Shown here one piece after another: positions 1-8,225 of a stretch of 48,625 bases of DNA (positions are counted from its first letter, which is position 1; each line of letters starts with the position of its first letter). This stretch comes from Pseudomonas pisciculturae (GTDB lineage: Bacteria > Pseudomonadota > Gammaproteobacteria > Pseudomonadales > Pseudomonadaceae), in assembly GCF_015461805.1 (NCBI RefSeq), contig NZ_JACVZE010000015.1:1-48625 (forward strand), read 5' to 3'. The notes beneath the pieces are model-generated. The model was given only the letters and a program-made list of their open reading frames with translations, did not search any database and was not told where the DNA came from. The position numbers were made by a program, and so were the translations under genes.

Positions 1-53
1 CTACTTATCGCGTTACAACACCGTTCGGCCGCATAGCTACAACGGCTACCGAT

Positions 54-79
54 CACCAGTCGCTCACGAGCGACTGGTG
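54..79. other. Perfect 11-bp hairpin upstream of the first gene
   Basis: Arms at 54-64 and 69-79 pair perfectly around a 4-base loop (CACG). No T-run follows on either strand, so a classic intrinsic terminator is not supported. It may end a transcript from the left of the window or be a stand-alone palindrome. Nothing else recognisable lies in bases 1-120. Confidence 0.4.
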
Positions 80-120
80 GGATAAACCGTAAATGGTGTC
101 CAAGATTACTTGACCAGATC

Positions 121-200
121 AGCTTGCTCGCGAAGACCTCACAGGCACCGCGGTCATCCAGGATTTCCGCGTTATCGTTGAGGTTTTTCGCGAGCAAGCT
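121..200. repeat. REP doublet (BIME-like)
   Basis: The arms AGCTTGCTCGCGAA (121-134) and TTCGCGAGCAAGCT (187-200) are exact inverted copies, extended by inner arms ACCTCA (136-141) and TGAGGT (179-184). The core GCTTGCTCGCGA is a typical Pseudomonas REP. It sits just upstream of the first gene. Confidence 0.75.
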
Positions 201-287
201 CGCTCCTACAATGTGCCGTTACAAGTCTTTCTGGCAGGTCCGCGAAGCCTGGATACAGTTCAGAAAAGACCTCTGGACGCGGCCCTT

Positions 288-1109
288 ATGAAACGCAAAG
301 TTCGAATCCTGATTTTATGCAAGACCTACCCCTCCCCCAGTGCAAAACATGCCGAAACATCCTGTGTTGCAGGCATGGATGAAGATGGAAACCTCATACG
401 TCTTTATCCGGTGCCCTTTCGCCTGATCACAGAAGACCAGCAATTTTCGAAGTGGCAGTGGATTGAGGCCCTCATCGAACGCAACCCAGCCGACCACCGG
501 CCAGAGAGCCACAAGATCAGCGTGGACAGCATTCAGGTCGGGCAGCGGTTGCCACCAGGCAATTGGAATCAGCGTCGCACCTGGCTGGACAAGCTGGAGG
601 TGTATGAGAGCTTTGGAGCGCTGGAAAAAGCCAGGGTCGACCACAACGTGACACTTGGCTTGATCAAACCCCAAAAAATCACCGCGCTGCATATCCGCAA
701 GTCAGCGAGTGAAAGCTGGACACCTGAAGAAATCGAAAAGCTCGAAGCCATGCAGCGTCAGCCGTCCCTGTTCGATGAACAAGAGGCTGCGAGCATCAAA
801 AGATTGGAAAAAGTGCCATTCCACTTTCACTACACTTATGAGTGCTTGGTTGACGGGGAGGTGAAAAGCCATACCCACAAAATCGTCGATTGGGAAGCCA
901 GCCAGCTCTTTCGCAATGTTTATCGCAAGCACGGTGCTGCGGGGTGGGAAGCTCCGTTTCGGCACAAGCTGGAAACAGAGCTACCCGCAAAAGACCTGAT
1001 GCTGTTGATGGGCACCATCCATCGCTTTCCAGCACAGTGGCTGATTGTCAGTTTGGTCTACCCACCTAAGCGACAGACCGAAGCTCTCCAACAAATAAAT
1101 CTGTTTTAG
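288..1109 (+). CDS. Dual-OB-like protein paired with DUF488
   Basis: This is a 273-residue soluble protein without signal peptide or membrane segment. I see no catalytic motif. The N-terminal stretch (VRILILCKTY, then SCVAGMDEDGNLIRLYP) resembles the start of 'dual OB' domain proteins, which I know mainly as partners of DUF488-type genes; this is recognition by eye, not a search. The frame extends upstream to 213, but ATG 288 is chosen because the protein-like sequence starts at KRKVRILI and the upstream part runs into the REP. The Shine-Dalgarno sequence is weak. Its last 44 bases overlap tail-to-tail with the DUF488 gene on the other strand, which supports the pairing. A nucleic-acid-related role is possible from the OB fold but is inference. 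Confidence 0.6.
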   Translation: MKRKVRILILCKTYPSPSAKHAETSCVAGMDEDGNLIRLYPVPFRLITEDQQFSKWQWIEALIERNPADHRPESHKISVDSIQVGQRLPPGNWNQRRTWLDKLEVYESFGALEKARVDHNVTLGLIKPQKITALHIRKSASESWTPEEIEKLEAMQRQPSLFDEQEAASIKRLEKVPFHFHYTYECLVDGEVKSHTHKIVDWEASQLFRNVYRKHGAAGWEAPFRHKLETELPAKDLMLLMGTIHRFPAQWLIVSLVYPPKRQTEALQQINLF

Positions 1110-1542
1110 TCGGCAAGTGCAGCGTTATCAGTGAAGCATCCAGCTCGTGCGCCGCTTCTGCGATCAGGCTGCGGTGGCAAAAGCTGGCGTCCGCTTCGTA
1201 ACAGACCATGCAGATACGCTGCTCCATGGAGCTCGACAGCAATGCGGCCAACACGCTGGCTTGGGTACGAATGTAGGACCGGAAGTCACGGGCATACACC
1301 GCCCAGACACCGTCTTCCTTGTACTGCTTGCGGATAGGTTTCGGGCAGCCCAGCGGGCGACTGTGTTCATAACTGATGCCCTCTGCGGCCAGGCACTGGG
1401 CGAAGGCGTTCTTGGAAAAGCCTTTTTTACGCGACAATGGGTATTCACGTACGTCGAGCACTTTGTCGATACCGGCCTGCTTCAGGCGCGCGATGAATGC
1501 GTCGATGGTCAGGCCTTCGTAGCCTGCGGTGTAGAGGGTCAT
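1066..1542 (-). CDS. DUF488 family protein
   Basis: A 158-residue protein of the DUF488 family. It starts MTLYTAGYEG, followed by the family block DVREYPLSRKKGFSKN, then YEHSRPLGCP, and ends with the CYEADASFCHRS motif, whose Cys-His-Arg is the most conserved feature of the family. Biochemical function is not established to my knowledge. The frame is open to 1617, but ATG 1542 has a good ribosome site (AGGAG) and matches the family's usual N-terminus. It converges on the dual-OB-like gene with a 44-bp overlap of coding ends, so the two are likely to be inherited together although transcribed towards each other. Confidence 0.85.
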   Translation of the reverse strand: MTLYTAGYEGLTIDAFIARLKQAGIDKVLDVREYPLSRKKGFSKNAFAQCLAAEGISYEHSRPLGCPKPIRKQYKEDGVWAVYARDFRSYIRTQASVLAALLSSSMEQRICMVCYEADASFCHRSLIAEAAHELDASLITLHLPTKTDLFVGELRSVA

Positions 1543-1686
1543 GCAGATTCTCCTGGAGCCTCCCGGCGCGGTCGGAACGTAAAGCGGCGGAACTATAACA
1601 TCGTCATTTCTTCGCACGTGCAGCGGGTGACGGGCGGACCGGGGCGCTATGAAAAAATCAGGAACGGATGTTGCGAGGTCAATGTG

Positions 1687-2154
1687 TTAGACCATTCGCT
1701 TAGTCATCGGAAAACACGCCAACGCCAACCCCGATGGCGAATGATAGATTGCCTGTTCATCGCCCACATACCCGTTCAAACGATAAAAGCTTGCCGCGTT
1801 CAACGTCGCATCCAGCACCACCTCTTCAATCGCCAACTCCCTCGCGACGTTTTCCAGGTGCTCGAGCATTGCCTTGCCATACCCGCGTCCGGTAAAACCG
1901 GGCAATACAAACAAGGCGCCCACTTCGTTGTTGTCCAGATCCAGCATACCGGTGATTACCGGCTGGCCGTTCAACCAGCCCAGGTAAAACAATTTGTCCA
2001 TCAAGGCGCTGTAGCCGTCCTCAGCCTTGCCCCGAGTCCAGATCATCATTTGTGCACGGGTATAAGCGCCGATGCATTGGCTGCGGATGGCCTGCAAGCG
2101 GATATCGAAGGCCACTTGGGCATCCTTCAACGTAGCCCGTTTTATCTCCAGCAT
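1687..2154 (-). CDS. GNAT family N-acetyltransferase
   Basis: A 155-residue single-domain acetyltransferase. The acetyl-CoA-binding motif A is visible as GALFVLPGFTGRGYGKAMLE (R/Q-x-x-G-x-G/A form), preceded by the beta-strand ITGMLDLDNNEV and followed by VVLDATLNAASFYRLNGYVG, the usual motif B end (FYrlnGY). The acceptor substrate cannot be told. ATG 2154 is preferred over ATG 2172 because GGGAG lies at proper spacing before it. The gene stands alone, with about 145 bases to the DUF488 gene downstream. Confidence 0.85.
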   Translation of the reverse strand: MLEIKRATLKDAQVAFDIRLQAIRSQCIGAYTRAQMMIWTRGKAEDGYSALMDKLFYLGWLNGQPVITGMLDLDNNEVGALFVLPGFTGRGYGKAMLEHLENVARELAIEEVVLDATLNAASFYRLNGYVGDEQAIYHSPSGLALACFPMTKRMV

Positions 2155-2332
2155 TTCAATCTCTCCCTCCATGAAATCATCGTGCCACTAGCACACCTGT
2201 GCTAATCGACCCCTCCTCCCTGCGGCGCTATATTCCTCGGCACTTCCAACGCACCCACCGGCACCGCGCATACCCTGCGCGCGGACGCGTTGTGCGTTGG
2301 AAAAACCATAACAACCCCAAGGAAGAAGCACC

Positions 2333-2668
2333 ATGAAACTGCACTCCCCTGTTACCCGCATCACCCTGTTGGGCGCCTTGATCATCGGCGTGGCCGGCTG
2401 CAGCAATATCAAACCCACAGAAGACCATCTCAAGACCTTGTCAGAAACCAACCTGGGCGAGCCGGTCAAGCGTATCTCTAATGTGCGCAGCGACTCCATG
2501 AGCACCTACTACGTGGCGAGCGCCGCATCCGGCGAATACAACTGCTCGGTGCCCAGCGGCGCCAGTGGGGGTGCCTTCGCAATCGCCAGTTTCGGCCTGA
2601 TGAAACCTGCCGCCTATTGCCAGCCCAAGGGCGCTAAGGGCAACGGGCTTGTTCCATTCGCCCAGTAA
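2333..2668 (+). CDS. Small lipoprotein
   Basis: This encodes a 111-residue predicted lipoprotein. The first 20 residues form a lipoprotein signal (MKLHSP..., hydrophobic core LGALIIGVAG) with lipobox VAGC, so the mature protein begins at the cysteine of CSNIKPTE. The rest is small and Ser/Ala/Gly rich, with two more cysteines (YNCSV, AYCQP) that could form a disulfide. AAGGAAGAAG precedes the ATG. I do not recognise a functional family. The last 35 bases overlap the end of the hybrid kinase gene on the opposite strand. Confidence 0.75.
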   Translation: MKLHSPVTRITLLGALIIGVAGCSNIKPTEDHLKTLSETNLGEPVKRISNVRSDSMSTYYVASAASGEYNCSVPSGASGGAFAIASFGLMKPAAYCQPKGAKGNGLVPFAQ

Positions 2669-4271
2669 TCTTTTCCTGGCTCAAGTCGCGCAGTGCGCCG
2701 CGCAATTCTGCGGGGCGCACCGGCTTGGACAGGATGGCGATCTGACGGTCGTGCAAGGCGGCCTGGATACGTTCCACGTCGTGCCCCGTGAGGATCAGCG
2801 CGGGCACCGCCCAGCCCCGTTGTTCGCGCAGGGCATCGATGCATTCGATACCGGTGGCGTGGTTGCCCAGGTCATAGTCGGCGACGATGATGTCGCAATC
2901 ACTTACCAAGTCATGCCCCGACGACTCCGCCTGCACCTCGCAGCCCCAGCGCTCCAACAGCGCCTGGGTAGCGAGCAGCACGTTGTGATCGTCTTCCACC
3001 AGGCACACTTTCAAGCCCGTGAGCAGCCCGGCCTGACGCGCCTGGTCACCGGGTGTCGGTTGGCGCGGCGCGCTGGCCAGGGTCAAGCCATGCAGGCTGA
3101 CCGAGGTGCCATGGCCCACCCTTGAGCGCAGGCTCACCTGCACCCCCATCAACCGCCCCAGGCGCTTGACGATGGACAGCCCCAGGCCCACGCCTTCGAC
3201 GTCCTTGTCCCGCAAGTGGCGAACGCGATAGAACTCTTCGAAGACCTTTGACAGATGCTCCTCGGCAATCCCCCGCCCCTGATCATGAATCTCCACCGCC
3301 AGCCCGCCGTCGCGGATACGCACGCCCATCAACACCGGCCGGTGCGCGCCGTACTTGAAGCAATTGGACAGCACGTTTTGCACCATGGTCGCCAACAGCG
3401 CAGGGTCCACCAACACCCAGTGGGCGCAGGGCCGCAAGCGCAACTCCACCCCAGCCCAGCGCGCGGCTTCGGCGTTCTGGCGCACCAGATCGGCGAGAAA
3501 CTCACCCAGGTTCACCGCCTGGTATTTGGGCAACAAACGCCCGTTATCGAGGGTGTACAGGTCGAGGATCGAACGAAACAACTGCGACACGTTGAGCAAC
3601 GAACGGTCGATGTTATCCACCAAACGCCGCTCTTCATCGCCCAGGCGCGCTTCACGCAAACACGCGGTAAACAGGCCGATGGAGTGAATGGGCTGGCGCA
3701 GGTCATGACTCGCCTGGGCGAGAAAACGGGATTTTTCCAGGTTGGCGGCGATGGCTTCTTCCGACGCCTTGCGCGTACGTTCCAGCAGGATATGGGCGTA
3801 CACCGGGATCACCGTACTGGTGATCATCAACATCAGCACCATGAACGGTTGCGCCTGCCATACCGGCGTCAGCTGGTACACGATCAACAGCGCCAACAAC
3901 GCCAACGCCGTAGCAATCGCCAGGTAGCGCGAGCCGTAGCGCATGCCGTTGCCCAGGTTGACCCACACCATCACCGCATACAACGGCAACGCCGCCTCGC
4001 CGCCCACCACCATGCCGAACGAAGTGCCCGTGTAGTCGTGGATCATGCCGAAGATACGTCGCGCCGGGTAATGCCCAGGCCAACGGGCGATCACCTGGCG
4101 CAAGGCAATGGAGGCAATCAGGAACAGCGCGATGTACAGAATCACCGGCAGATACGTGTCCAGCGACTGCCCCGGCAAAAACCCCAGCACACTGATGTAA
4201 ACAATCGCGATAGCGGCCACCACAATGCGCAGGTTGGCCTGGTCGAGTTCAGAGTTGGTCTCACTACCCAT
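2634..4271 (-). CDS. Hybrid sensor histidine kinase
   Basis: A 545-residue inner-membrane kinase. About five membrane segments fill residues 13-160. A HisKA domain follows with H-box ASHDLRQPIH (His189), then a HATPase domain with N-box NVLSNCFKYG, G1 DQGRGI and G2 GVGLGLSIV. A C-terminal receiver (about 420-530) has the acidic pair VEDD, candidate phospho-Asp465 in VADYDLG and Lys516 in LSKP. There is no PAS or periplasmic sensor, so the membrane part may sense the signal. ATG 4271 has AAGGA upstream. It diverges from a LuxR-type response regulator with 97 bases between, the probable partner; phosphate could pass to its own receiver or to that regulator. The signal is unknown. Confidence 0.88.
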   Translation of the reverse strand: MGSETNSELDQANLRIVVAAIAIVYISVLGFLPGQSLDTYLPVILYIALFLIASIALRQVIARWPGHYPARRIFGMIHDYTGTSFGMVVGGEAALPLYAVMVWVNLGNGMRYGSRYLAIATALALLALLIVYQLTPVWQAQPFMVLMLMITSTVIPVYAHILLERTRKASEEAIAANLEKSRFLAQASHDLRQPIHSIGLFTACLREARLGDEERRLVDNIDRSLLNVSQLFRSILDLYTLDNGRLLPKYQAVNLGEFLADLVRQNAEAARWAGVELRLRPCAHWVLVDPALLATMVQNVLSNCFKYGAHRPVLMGVRIRDGGLAVEIHDQGRGIAEEHLSKVFEEFYRVRHLRDKDVEGVGLGLSIVKRLGRLMGVQVSLRSRVGHGTSVSLHGLTLASAPRQPTPGDQARQAGLLTGLKVCLVEDDHNVLLATQALLERWGCEVQAESSGHDLVSDCDIIVADYDLGNHATGIECIDALREQRGWAVPALILTGHDVERIQAALHDRQIAILSKPVRPAELRGALRDLSQEKITGRMEQARCP

Positions 4272-4368
4272 GGGTTACGTCCTTGTGCGGCAGTCGTCAT
4301 CGGCGTCATGCAATGCGTTGATAAGGTAGCATGACCGCGCCACACACCGCCCCAGGGAGGAGCCCCCC

Positions 4369-4971
4369 ATGACCGGCCGCATCATCATCGCCGACGACCA
4401 CCCGATGTTTCGCGAAGGCATGCTACGCACCGTGCAGCGCCTGCTGCCCGATACCGAAGTGCAAGAAGCCGGCGATCTCGACACGGTAAACGCACTGATC
4501 CGCGACAGCGACGACATCGACACCCTGATCCTCGACCTGCGCTTCCCCGGCCTGACCTGCCTGAGCCAACTGGCCGAACTGCGCCAGCAACTGCGGCGTA
4601 CCACCTTGATCGTGGTGTCGATGGTGGACGACCCGGCGTTGATCGATCAGGTGATGGCGTTGGGGGCAGACGGCTTTATCGGCAAGAACATCGCGCCTGA
4701 CGAGATCGGCCAGGCGTTGCTGGCTATTCGTGAGGGTGAGGTGTTAGTCAAGTTTGTGCCGTCGGGGTTGTTGCCGCTGGATACCCATATGTTGACGGCG
4801 CGACAGCAGGATGTGTTGAGATTGATTGCGCAGGGGAAGACGAATAAGGAGATTGCCAAGGCGCTGGATATTTCGCCGTTTACGGTGCGGATTCATGTTT
4901 CGTCGTTGTTAAGGGTGTTGGGGGTGAGCTCGCGGGCGGCGGCGGCAGTTAAGTATTCGGGGGTGGTTTAG
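4369..4971 (+). CDS. LuxR/NarL-type response regulator
   Basis: A 200-residue regulator. The receiver begins IIIADDHPMFREG and has its phospho-acceptor at Asp56 (LILDLRFPG) and the conserved Lys in FIGKN. A LuxR-type helix-turn-helix follows (LTARQQDVLRLIAQGKTNKE, then IAKALDISPFTVRIHVSSLL). A strong GGGAGGAG lies just before the ATG. It is divergent from the hybrid kinase and probably acts with it. Codon use changes inside the gene: the receiver part favours C-ending codons (CTG, GCC, GAC), while from about 4640 on it is dominated by TTG, GTG, GAT and ATT. Confidence 0.88.
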   Translation: MTGRIIIADDHPMFREGMLRTVQRLLPDTEVQEAGDLDTVNALIRDSDDIDTLILDLRFPGLTCLSQLAELRQQLRRTTLIVVSMVDDPALIDQVMALGADGFIGKNIAPDEIGQALLAIREGEVLVKFVPSGLLPLDTHMLTARQQDVLRLIAQGKTNKEIAKALDISPFTVRIHVSSLLRVLGVSSRAAAAVKYSGVV

Positions 4972-5081
4972 GGAGAGTGATTAAGGCGTTGCGGGGGTGA
5001 TGGCATCGGGGAGCCTCGCCTGCCCGCCAGTCGGTAACTGGCAGTGTCGACTGAAGGATGAGCCACAAAGACCCGTGGTGC

Positions 5082-5549
5082 CTATGCCCGGTCTATTCGG
5101 CCGGAGTAGCAACCCTGCTTGGCATGGTGAACATGAATATAGCTAATCTCAGGATTGGCAAACATTCGAGTGACGACAAGCTCTAATGCCGTTCCATCAA
5201 CTACGTCAGCGTCGAGCATCATGCCATCGTCGGTGAACGCGCGAAGTGATAGTAGGCGGATTCGCATAGCCTCAGGTACCTGATCAACTGCCTCATACGC
5301 TTGCATGGCCCACTCCCGTATGAAGATCGCGTGTGAGGCGCGGTATGGCGTCTCAGCCGGCTGACAGATATGGTTGAGTAAAAGCACGCTCTGACCCAGC
5401 TCCGCATCTTTGATTTCGATGCGGTCAGGAAAGCCGGGATTGCAGTCGACGATATAACGCTTTATCCCAAGAGATGCCAGATCTTGGTCGGGCAATCCAA
5501 ACAGTGACTGGAATGGCTCGGGGGAAAGGCCGGTTATACGGAACGCCAT
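5082..5549 (-). CDS. DUF1203 domain protein
   Basis: A 155-residue protein matching the DUF1203 family over its whole length: it begins MAFRITGLSPEPFQSLFGLPDQDL, has the conserved block YIVDCNPGFPDRIEI and LLLNHICQPAETPYRASHAIFI, and ends with ISYIHVHHAKQGCYSGRIDR. The function of the family is unknown. The frame is open upstream to 5684, but ATG 5549 has AGGAG at good spacing and gives the usual length. It is a single gene, convergent with the LuxR-type regulator gene. Confidence 0.85.
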   Translation of the reverse strand: MAFRITGLSPEPFQSLFGLPDQDLASLGIKRYIVDCNPGFPDRIEIKDAELGQSVLLLNHICQPAETPYRASHAIFIREWAMQAYEAVDQVPEAMRIRLLSLRAFTDDGMMLDADVVDGTALELVVTRMFANPEISYIHVHHAKQGCYSGRIDRA

Positions 5550-5898
5550 GGTCGAACTCCTGTTGATCTGGAGCCCTATCAGACTGGAATTCGTAAGGTA
5601 CTTACTATCCAATTCTTGCGGTTTTATTCGAGCTGCCGCTTGCATCGCTCGTAGTAAACACCCAATGCATCTCGAATAGGCCAACAGGGTTCCAACGGAA
5701 TCAGGGACGAAGAACGGCTGATCGGGCGGTTTTCGGCCAGAAGCAGACGCTGGACAGGACAGTTACCCCACCTCGACCAGATTCTAATTCGATCTTCTGA
5801 ATCGCCGTACTGACGAGGTTTCGTTATTAGTCGCTGGCGAATGCACATGTTTTGAGGGAAAGTTCGGTGCTTTAGATATTAGCCGCCAAGGAACGGAC
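5550..5898. other. Gene-free stretch with degraded-looking sequence
   Basis: No convincing gene was found on either strand in this 349-base stretch. Local GC is lower than in the neighbours. It holds the short motif at 5731-5750, which recurs inverted at 6213-6229 beyond the broken GrpB gene. A minus-strand open frame (5624-5848) ends in YYERCKRQLE, but it has no ribosome site or recognisable domain. The stretch could be a remnant of decayed genes. Confidence 0.4.
5731..5750 (+). repeat. Short motif, left copy of an inverted pair
   Basis: The motif TTTCGGCCAGAAGCAGACGC is related to the reverse complement of 6213-6229 (core CGrCCmrAAGCrGACr, about 11 of 16 positions). I recall similar short sequences scattered in Pseudomonas intergenic DNA, but their nature is unknown to me. 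Confidence 0.35.
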
Positions 5899-6180
5899 AT
5901 GGCACTCACCAGCAAGATCACTCCCTACAACCCCACTTGGCCCGCCCGCTTTCTGGCAGACAAGCCACTCATAGCTTCGGCCTTTGGCGATGAACTGATT
6001 GTCATACACCACGTTGGAAGCACCTCTGTTCCAGGGCTCGCGGCGAAACCCGAGATCGATGTGCTCATCGAGGTTCACGATCAGCGCAATGCCTCGGCGC
6101 GAATGGCTGAGTATCTGGAGAAAAAGTCTCCGTTTATTATCGCGGCGCTACTTCATGCCGGTATATCCATTCCTGAATGA
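5899..6180 (+). pseudogene. Truncated GrpB (UPF0157) family gene
   Basis: The 93-residue product starts like a GrpB/UPF0157 nucleotidyltransferase-fold protein: ITPYNPTWPARFLADKPLI, then VIHHVGSTSVPGLAAKPEID, which includes the family's most conserved block. After EIDVLIEVHDQRN the similarity fades and a stop comes at 6178-6180. Members are usually about 160-190 residues, so roughly the C-terminal half is missing. No other frame downstream restores the family sequence convincingly. It is most likely a decayed gene, possibly cut by deletion or recombination, as related short motifs lie on both sides. Confidence 0.7.
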
Positions 6181-6212
6181 CCGATGGGTCGGTGAGCGAC
6201 CCGGGTATCAAA

Positions 6213-6229
6213 TGTCCGCTTTGGGTCGG
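6213..6229 (-). repeat. Short motif, right copy of an inverted pair
   Basis: On the minus strand this reads CCGACCCAAAGCGGACA, the inverted partner of the motif at 5731-5750. Next to it is a small hairpin (GGGTCG 6186-6191 / CGACCC 6197-6202). Together the two motif copies bracket the broken GrpB gene. Confidence 0.35.
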
Positions 6230-6392
6230 TAGCCGTCTATTGTAGGTAAGCAAACGCCCACTACGCCGCAAGCGAGGATAACGGCCGCTTTGGTTATCGT
6301 GGTGCGCGATTGCTGGCCCCGCATGAGTGATGTCACAATGACGCACCACGCCTTGCACGCTCTACGATAAGCACGATTCACGGACTATCACC

Positions 6393-8048
6393 ATGCCCAG
6401 CCTCTGTCGCTGTTCTAACACGCCAGGCCCGTCAAAGAGACGTCTGCTGGTTCGGCTGCGTCGACTGCTGTGTTTTTTGTTGCTCTCGGCTCAGGCTGCG
6501 TGGGCGGGGCCTGGCCCTCAACAAAATGGCGCCGAACAGGTGATTGATGTACAGCTACGCTGGAAACATCAGTTCCAGTTCGCGGGCTACTATGCCGCCA
6601 TCGCCCAGGGCTATTACCGCGAAGAAGGGCTGGACGTGCGCTTGCACGAAGGTGGCCCCAATGTCACACCGGTCGAAGAAGTGCTCTCTGGGCGTGCCCA
6701 ATACGGCGAAGCCAACAGTGAATTGCTCTACGCACGCCTGCATGGAAAGCCCTTGGTAGCGCTGGCGGTGATTTTTCAGCATTCACCTTCCGTGCTCGTG
6801 GCTCGCACAGACCAAGGTGTTCGCACTGTGCACGACCTGATCGGCAAGCCGTTGATGCTGATGGATGCACAGACCGATGCCGATTTTCTGGCGATGTTCC
6901 GTAGCGAGGGTATACCCCTCGAAAAACTACAACTGCTACCCAGCAGTTTTCAAATTGGGGATCTGGCCAGCGGTAAGGTGACGGCGTTCAACTCGTACCT
7001 GACCAACGAGCCCTTCTACCTGCAAGAGCGGGGCGTGGAATACAACATCATCTCGCCCGCCACCTACGGGATCGACTTCTACAGCGACATCCTGTTCACA
7101 AGCCAGGCCGAGATTGACGAAAACCCACAGCGGGTTGAGGCCTTCCGCCGCGCTACCTTGCGCGGCTGGCGTTACGCGATGGATAACCCCGAGCAAATCA
7201 TAGACCTGCTGCTCGATCAGTATTCGGTGGATAAAAGTCGCGCGCACTTGCAATTCGAAGCTCAGGCCATGCGTCCTCTGGTGGTATCTGACCTGATCGA
7301 GATCGGTCATATGAACCCAGGACGCTGGCAACGTATGGCTGAAACTTTCCTCGAACTGGGTATGGTCGACACTATCGCCGGTCTGGAAGACTTCATTTAC
7401 GACCCCAACCCGCCACACCTCGTCGAGCGGCTGCGCAAGACCATTGTGCTGATCAGTATCGGCTGTGCGCTTGTGCTTATGTTCGCTCTGGTTCTGTTGA
7501 ACGCCCAGCGTCACCTGCGCAACGAGATCAAGTTGCGCAAACTCGCTGAAGAGGAAGTGCACAAACTGGCCTTCTATGACAGCCTGACTGGCTTACCCAA
7601 TCGCAATAGCTTTATTCCCTTTGCTAGTCAAAAGCTGCTGGCCGCGAAGAGCCGTGGAGAACATCTGGCCCTGTGTTATATCGACTTGAATCACTTCAAG
7701 CAGATCAATGATCGTTATGGCCACCAGGCAGGCGATGCCATCCTGATCCACGTGGCCACGGCCATCAAATCCAATATTCGCGAGTTTGAAATAGCTGCGC
7801 GCATGGGCGGTGACGAATTCGTAGTGCTGCTCGACTGCGCGCATCACAGAGACGATATACAGCGCATCACCCATGAAATCTGCAAGGCCATCGACCTGCC
7901 CATTCCATGGAAAAACAGCCAGATCAAGGTCAGCGCCAGCCTAGGGGTGGCGTGGTATCCAGAAGATGGTGAAGGTCTGGACGATCTGATTTTCAAGGCC
8001 GACACCGCCATGTTCCAAAGCAAAGCCAGTATCGCTGCGCAGGCTTGA
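6393..8048 (+). CDS. Diguanylate cyclase with NMT1/THI5-like sensor
   Basis: A 551-residue inner-membrane protein. A signal sequence (residues 18-38, ending AQAAWA) leads into an NMT1/THI5-like periplasmic binding domain, recognisable by VQLRWKHQFQFAGYYAAIAQ and GYYREEGLDVRLHEGG. A transmembrane helix at about 350-370 follows, then a short linker helix and a GGDEF domain with active-site RMGGDEF (472-476). The product should make c-di-GMP in response to a small ligand; thiamine-precursor-like or aromatic ligands are typical of the fold, but this one is unknown. The inhibitory I-site is degenerate (REFE instead of RxxD), so feedback control may be weak. There is no EAL domain. No clear ribosome site precedes ATG 6393, so the start is the least certain part. 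Confidence 0.88.
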   Translation: MPSLCRCSNTPGPSKRRLLVRLRRLLCFLLLSAQAAWAGPGPQQNGAEQVIDVQLRWKHQFQFAGYYAAIAQGYYREEGLDVRLHEGGPNVTPVEEVLSGRAQYGEANSELLYARLHGKPLVALAVIFQHSPSVLVARTDQGVRTVHDLIGKPLMLMDAQTDADFLAMFRSEGIPLEKLQLLPSSFQIGDLASGKVTAFNSYLTNEPFYLQERGVEYNIISPATYGIDFYSDILFTSQAEIDENPQRVEAFRRATLRGWRYAMDNPEQIIDLLLDQYSVDKSRAHLQFEAQAMRPLVVSDLIEIGHMNPGRWQRMAETFLELGMVDTIAGLEDFIYDPNPPHLVERLRKTIVLISIGCALVLMFALVLLNAQRHLRNEIKLRKLAEEEVHKLAFYDSLTGLPNRNSFIPFASQKLLAAKSRGEHLALCYIDLNHFKQINDRYGHQAGDAILIHVATAIKSNIREFEIAARMGGDEFVVLLDCAHHRDDIQRITHEICKAIDLPIPWKNSQIKVSASLGVAWYPEDGEGLDDLIFKADTAMFQSKASIAAQA

Positions 8049-8173
8049 AGCTGCTTGCGTGGAGCACCTGCGAAAAGACTTGGTAGTTGGAAACCTAGCT
8101 TATCAATCGAGGCATCCTACATCACCCGCTGCCCCATCCTGAGGAACCGGGCTAGCCGCCCGCCCCACACAAA

Positions 8174-8201
8174 GGGCGATCAGGTCATTACCTGATCGCC
8201 C
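8174..8201. terminator. Perfect 12-bp hairpin between two genes
   Basis: GGGCGATCAGGT (8174-8185) pairs perfectly with ACCTGATCGCCC (8190-8201) around a 4-base loop. It lies 125 bases after the diguanylate cyclase stop and 24 bases before the next ATG. No T-run follows, so it may be a weak terminator or a leader structure for the downstream gene. Confidence 0.4.
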
Positions 8202-8225
8202 ATCAACCAGGAATGGAAACCCAGC

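Noticed and set aside
1147..2205. 352-residue open frame on the plus strand, antisense to the DUF488 and acetyltransferase genes
   Set aside because: It spans two well-supported genes on the other strand and the gap between them, and has no recognisable domain or ribosome site.
3255..4334. 359-residue open frame antisense to the hybrid kinase
   Set aside because: It is His/Gln/Arg-rich as expected for a GC-rich shadow frame; the kinase on the other strand has complete motifs.
5624..5848. 74-residue minus-strand frame upstream of the DUF1203 gene
   Set aside because: No ribosome site, no domain, and it lies in a stretch that looks degraded on both strands.
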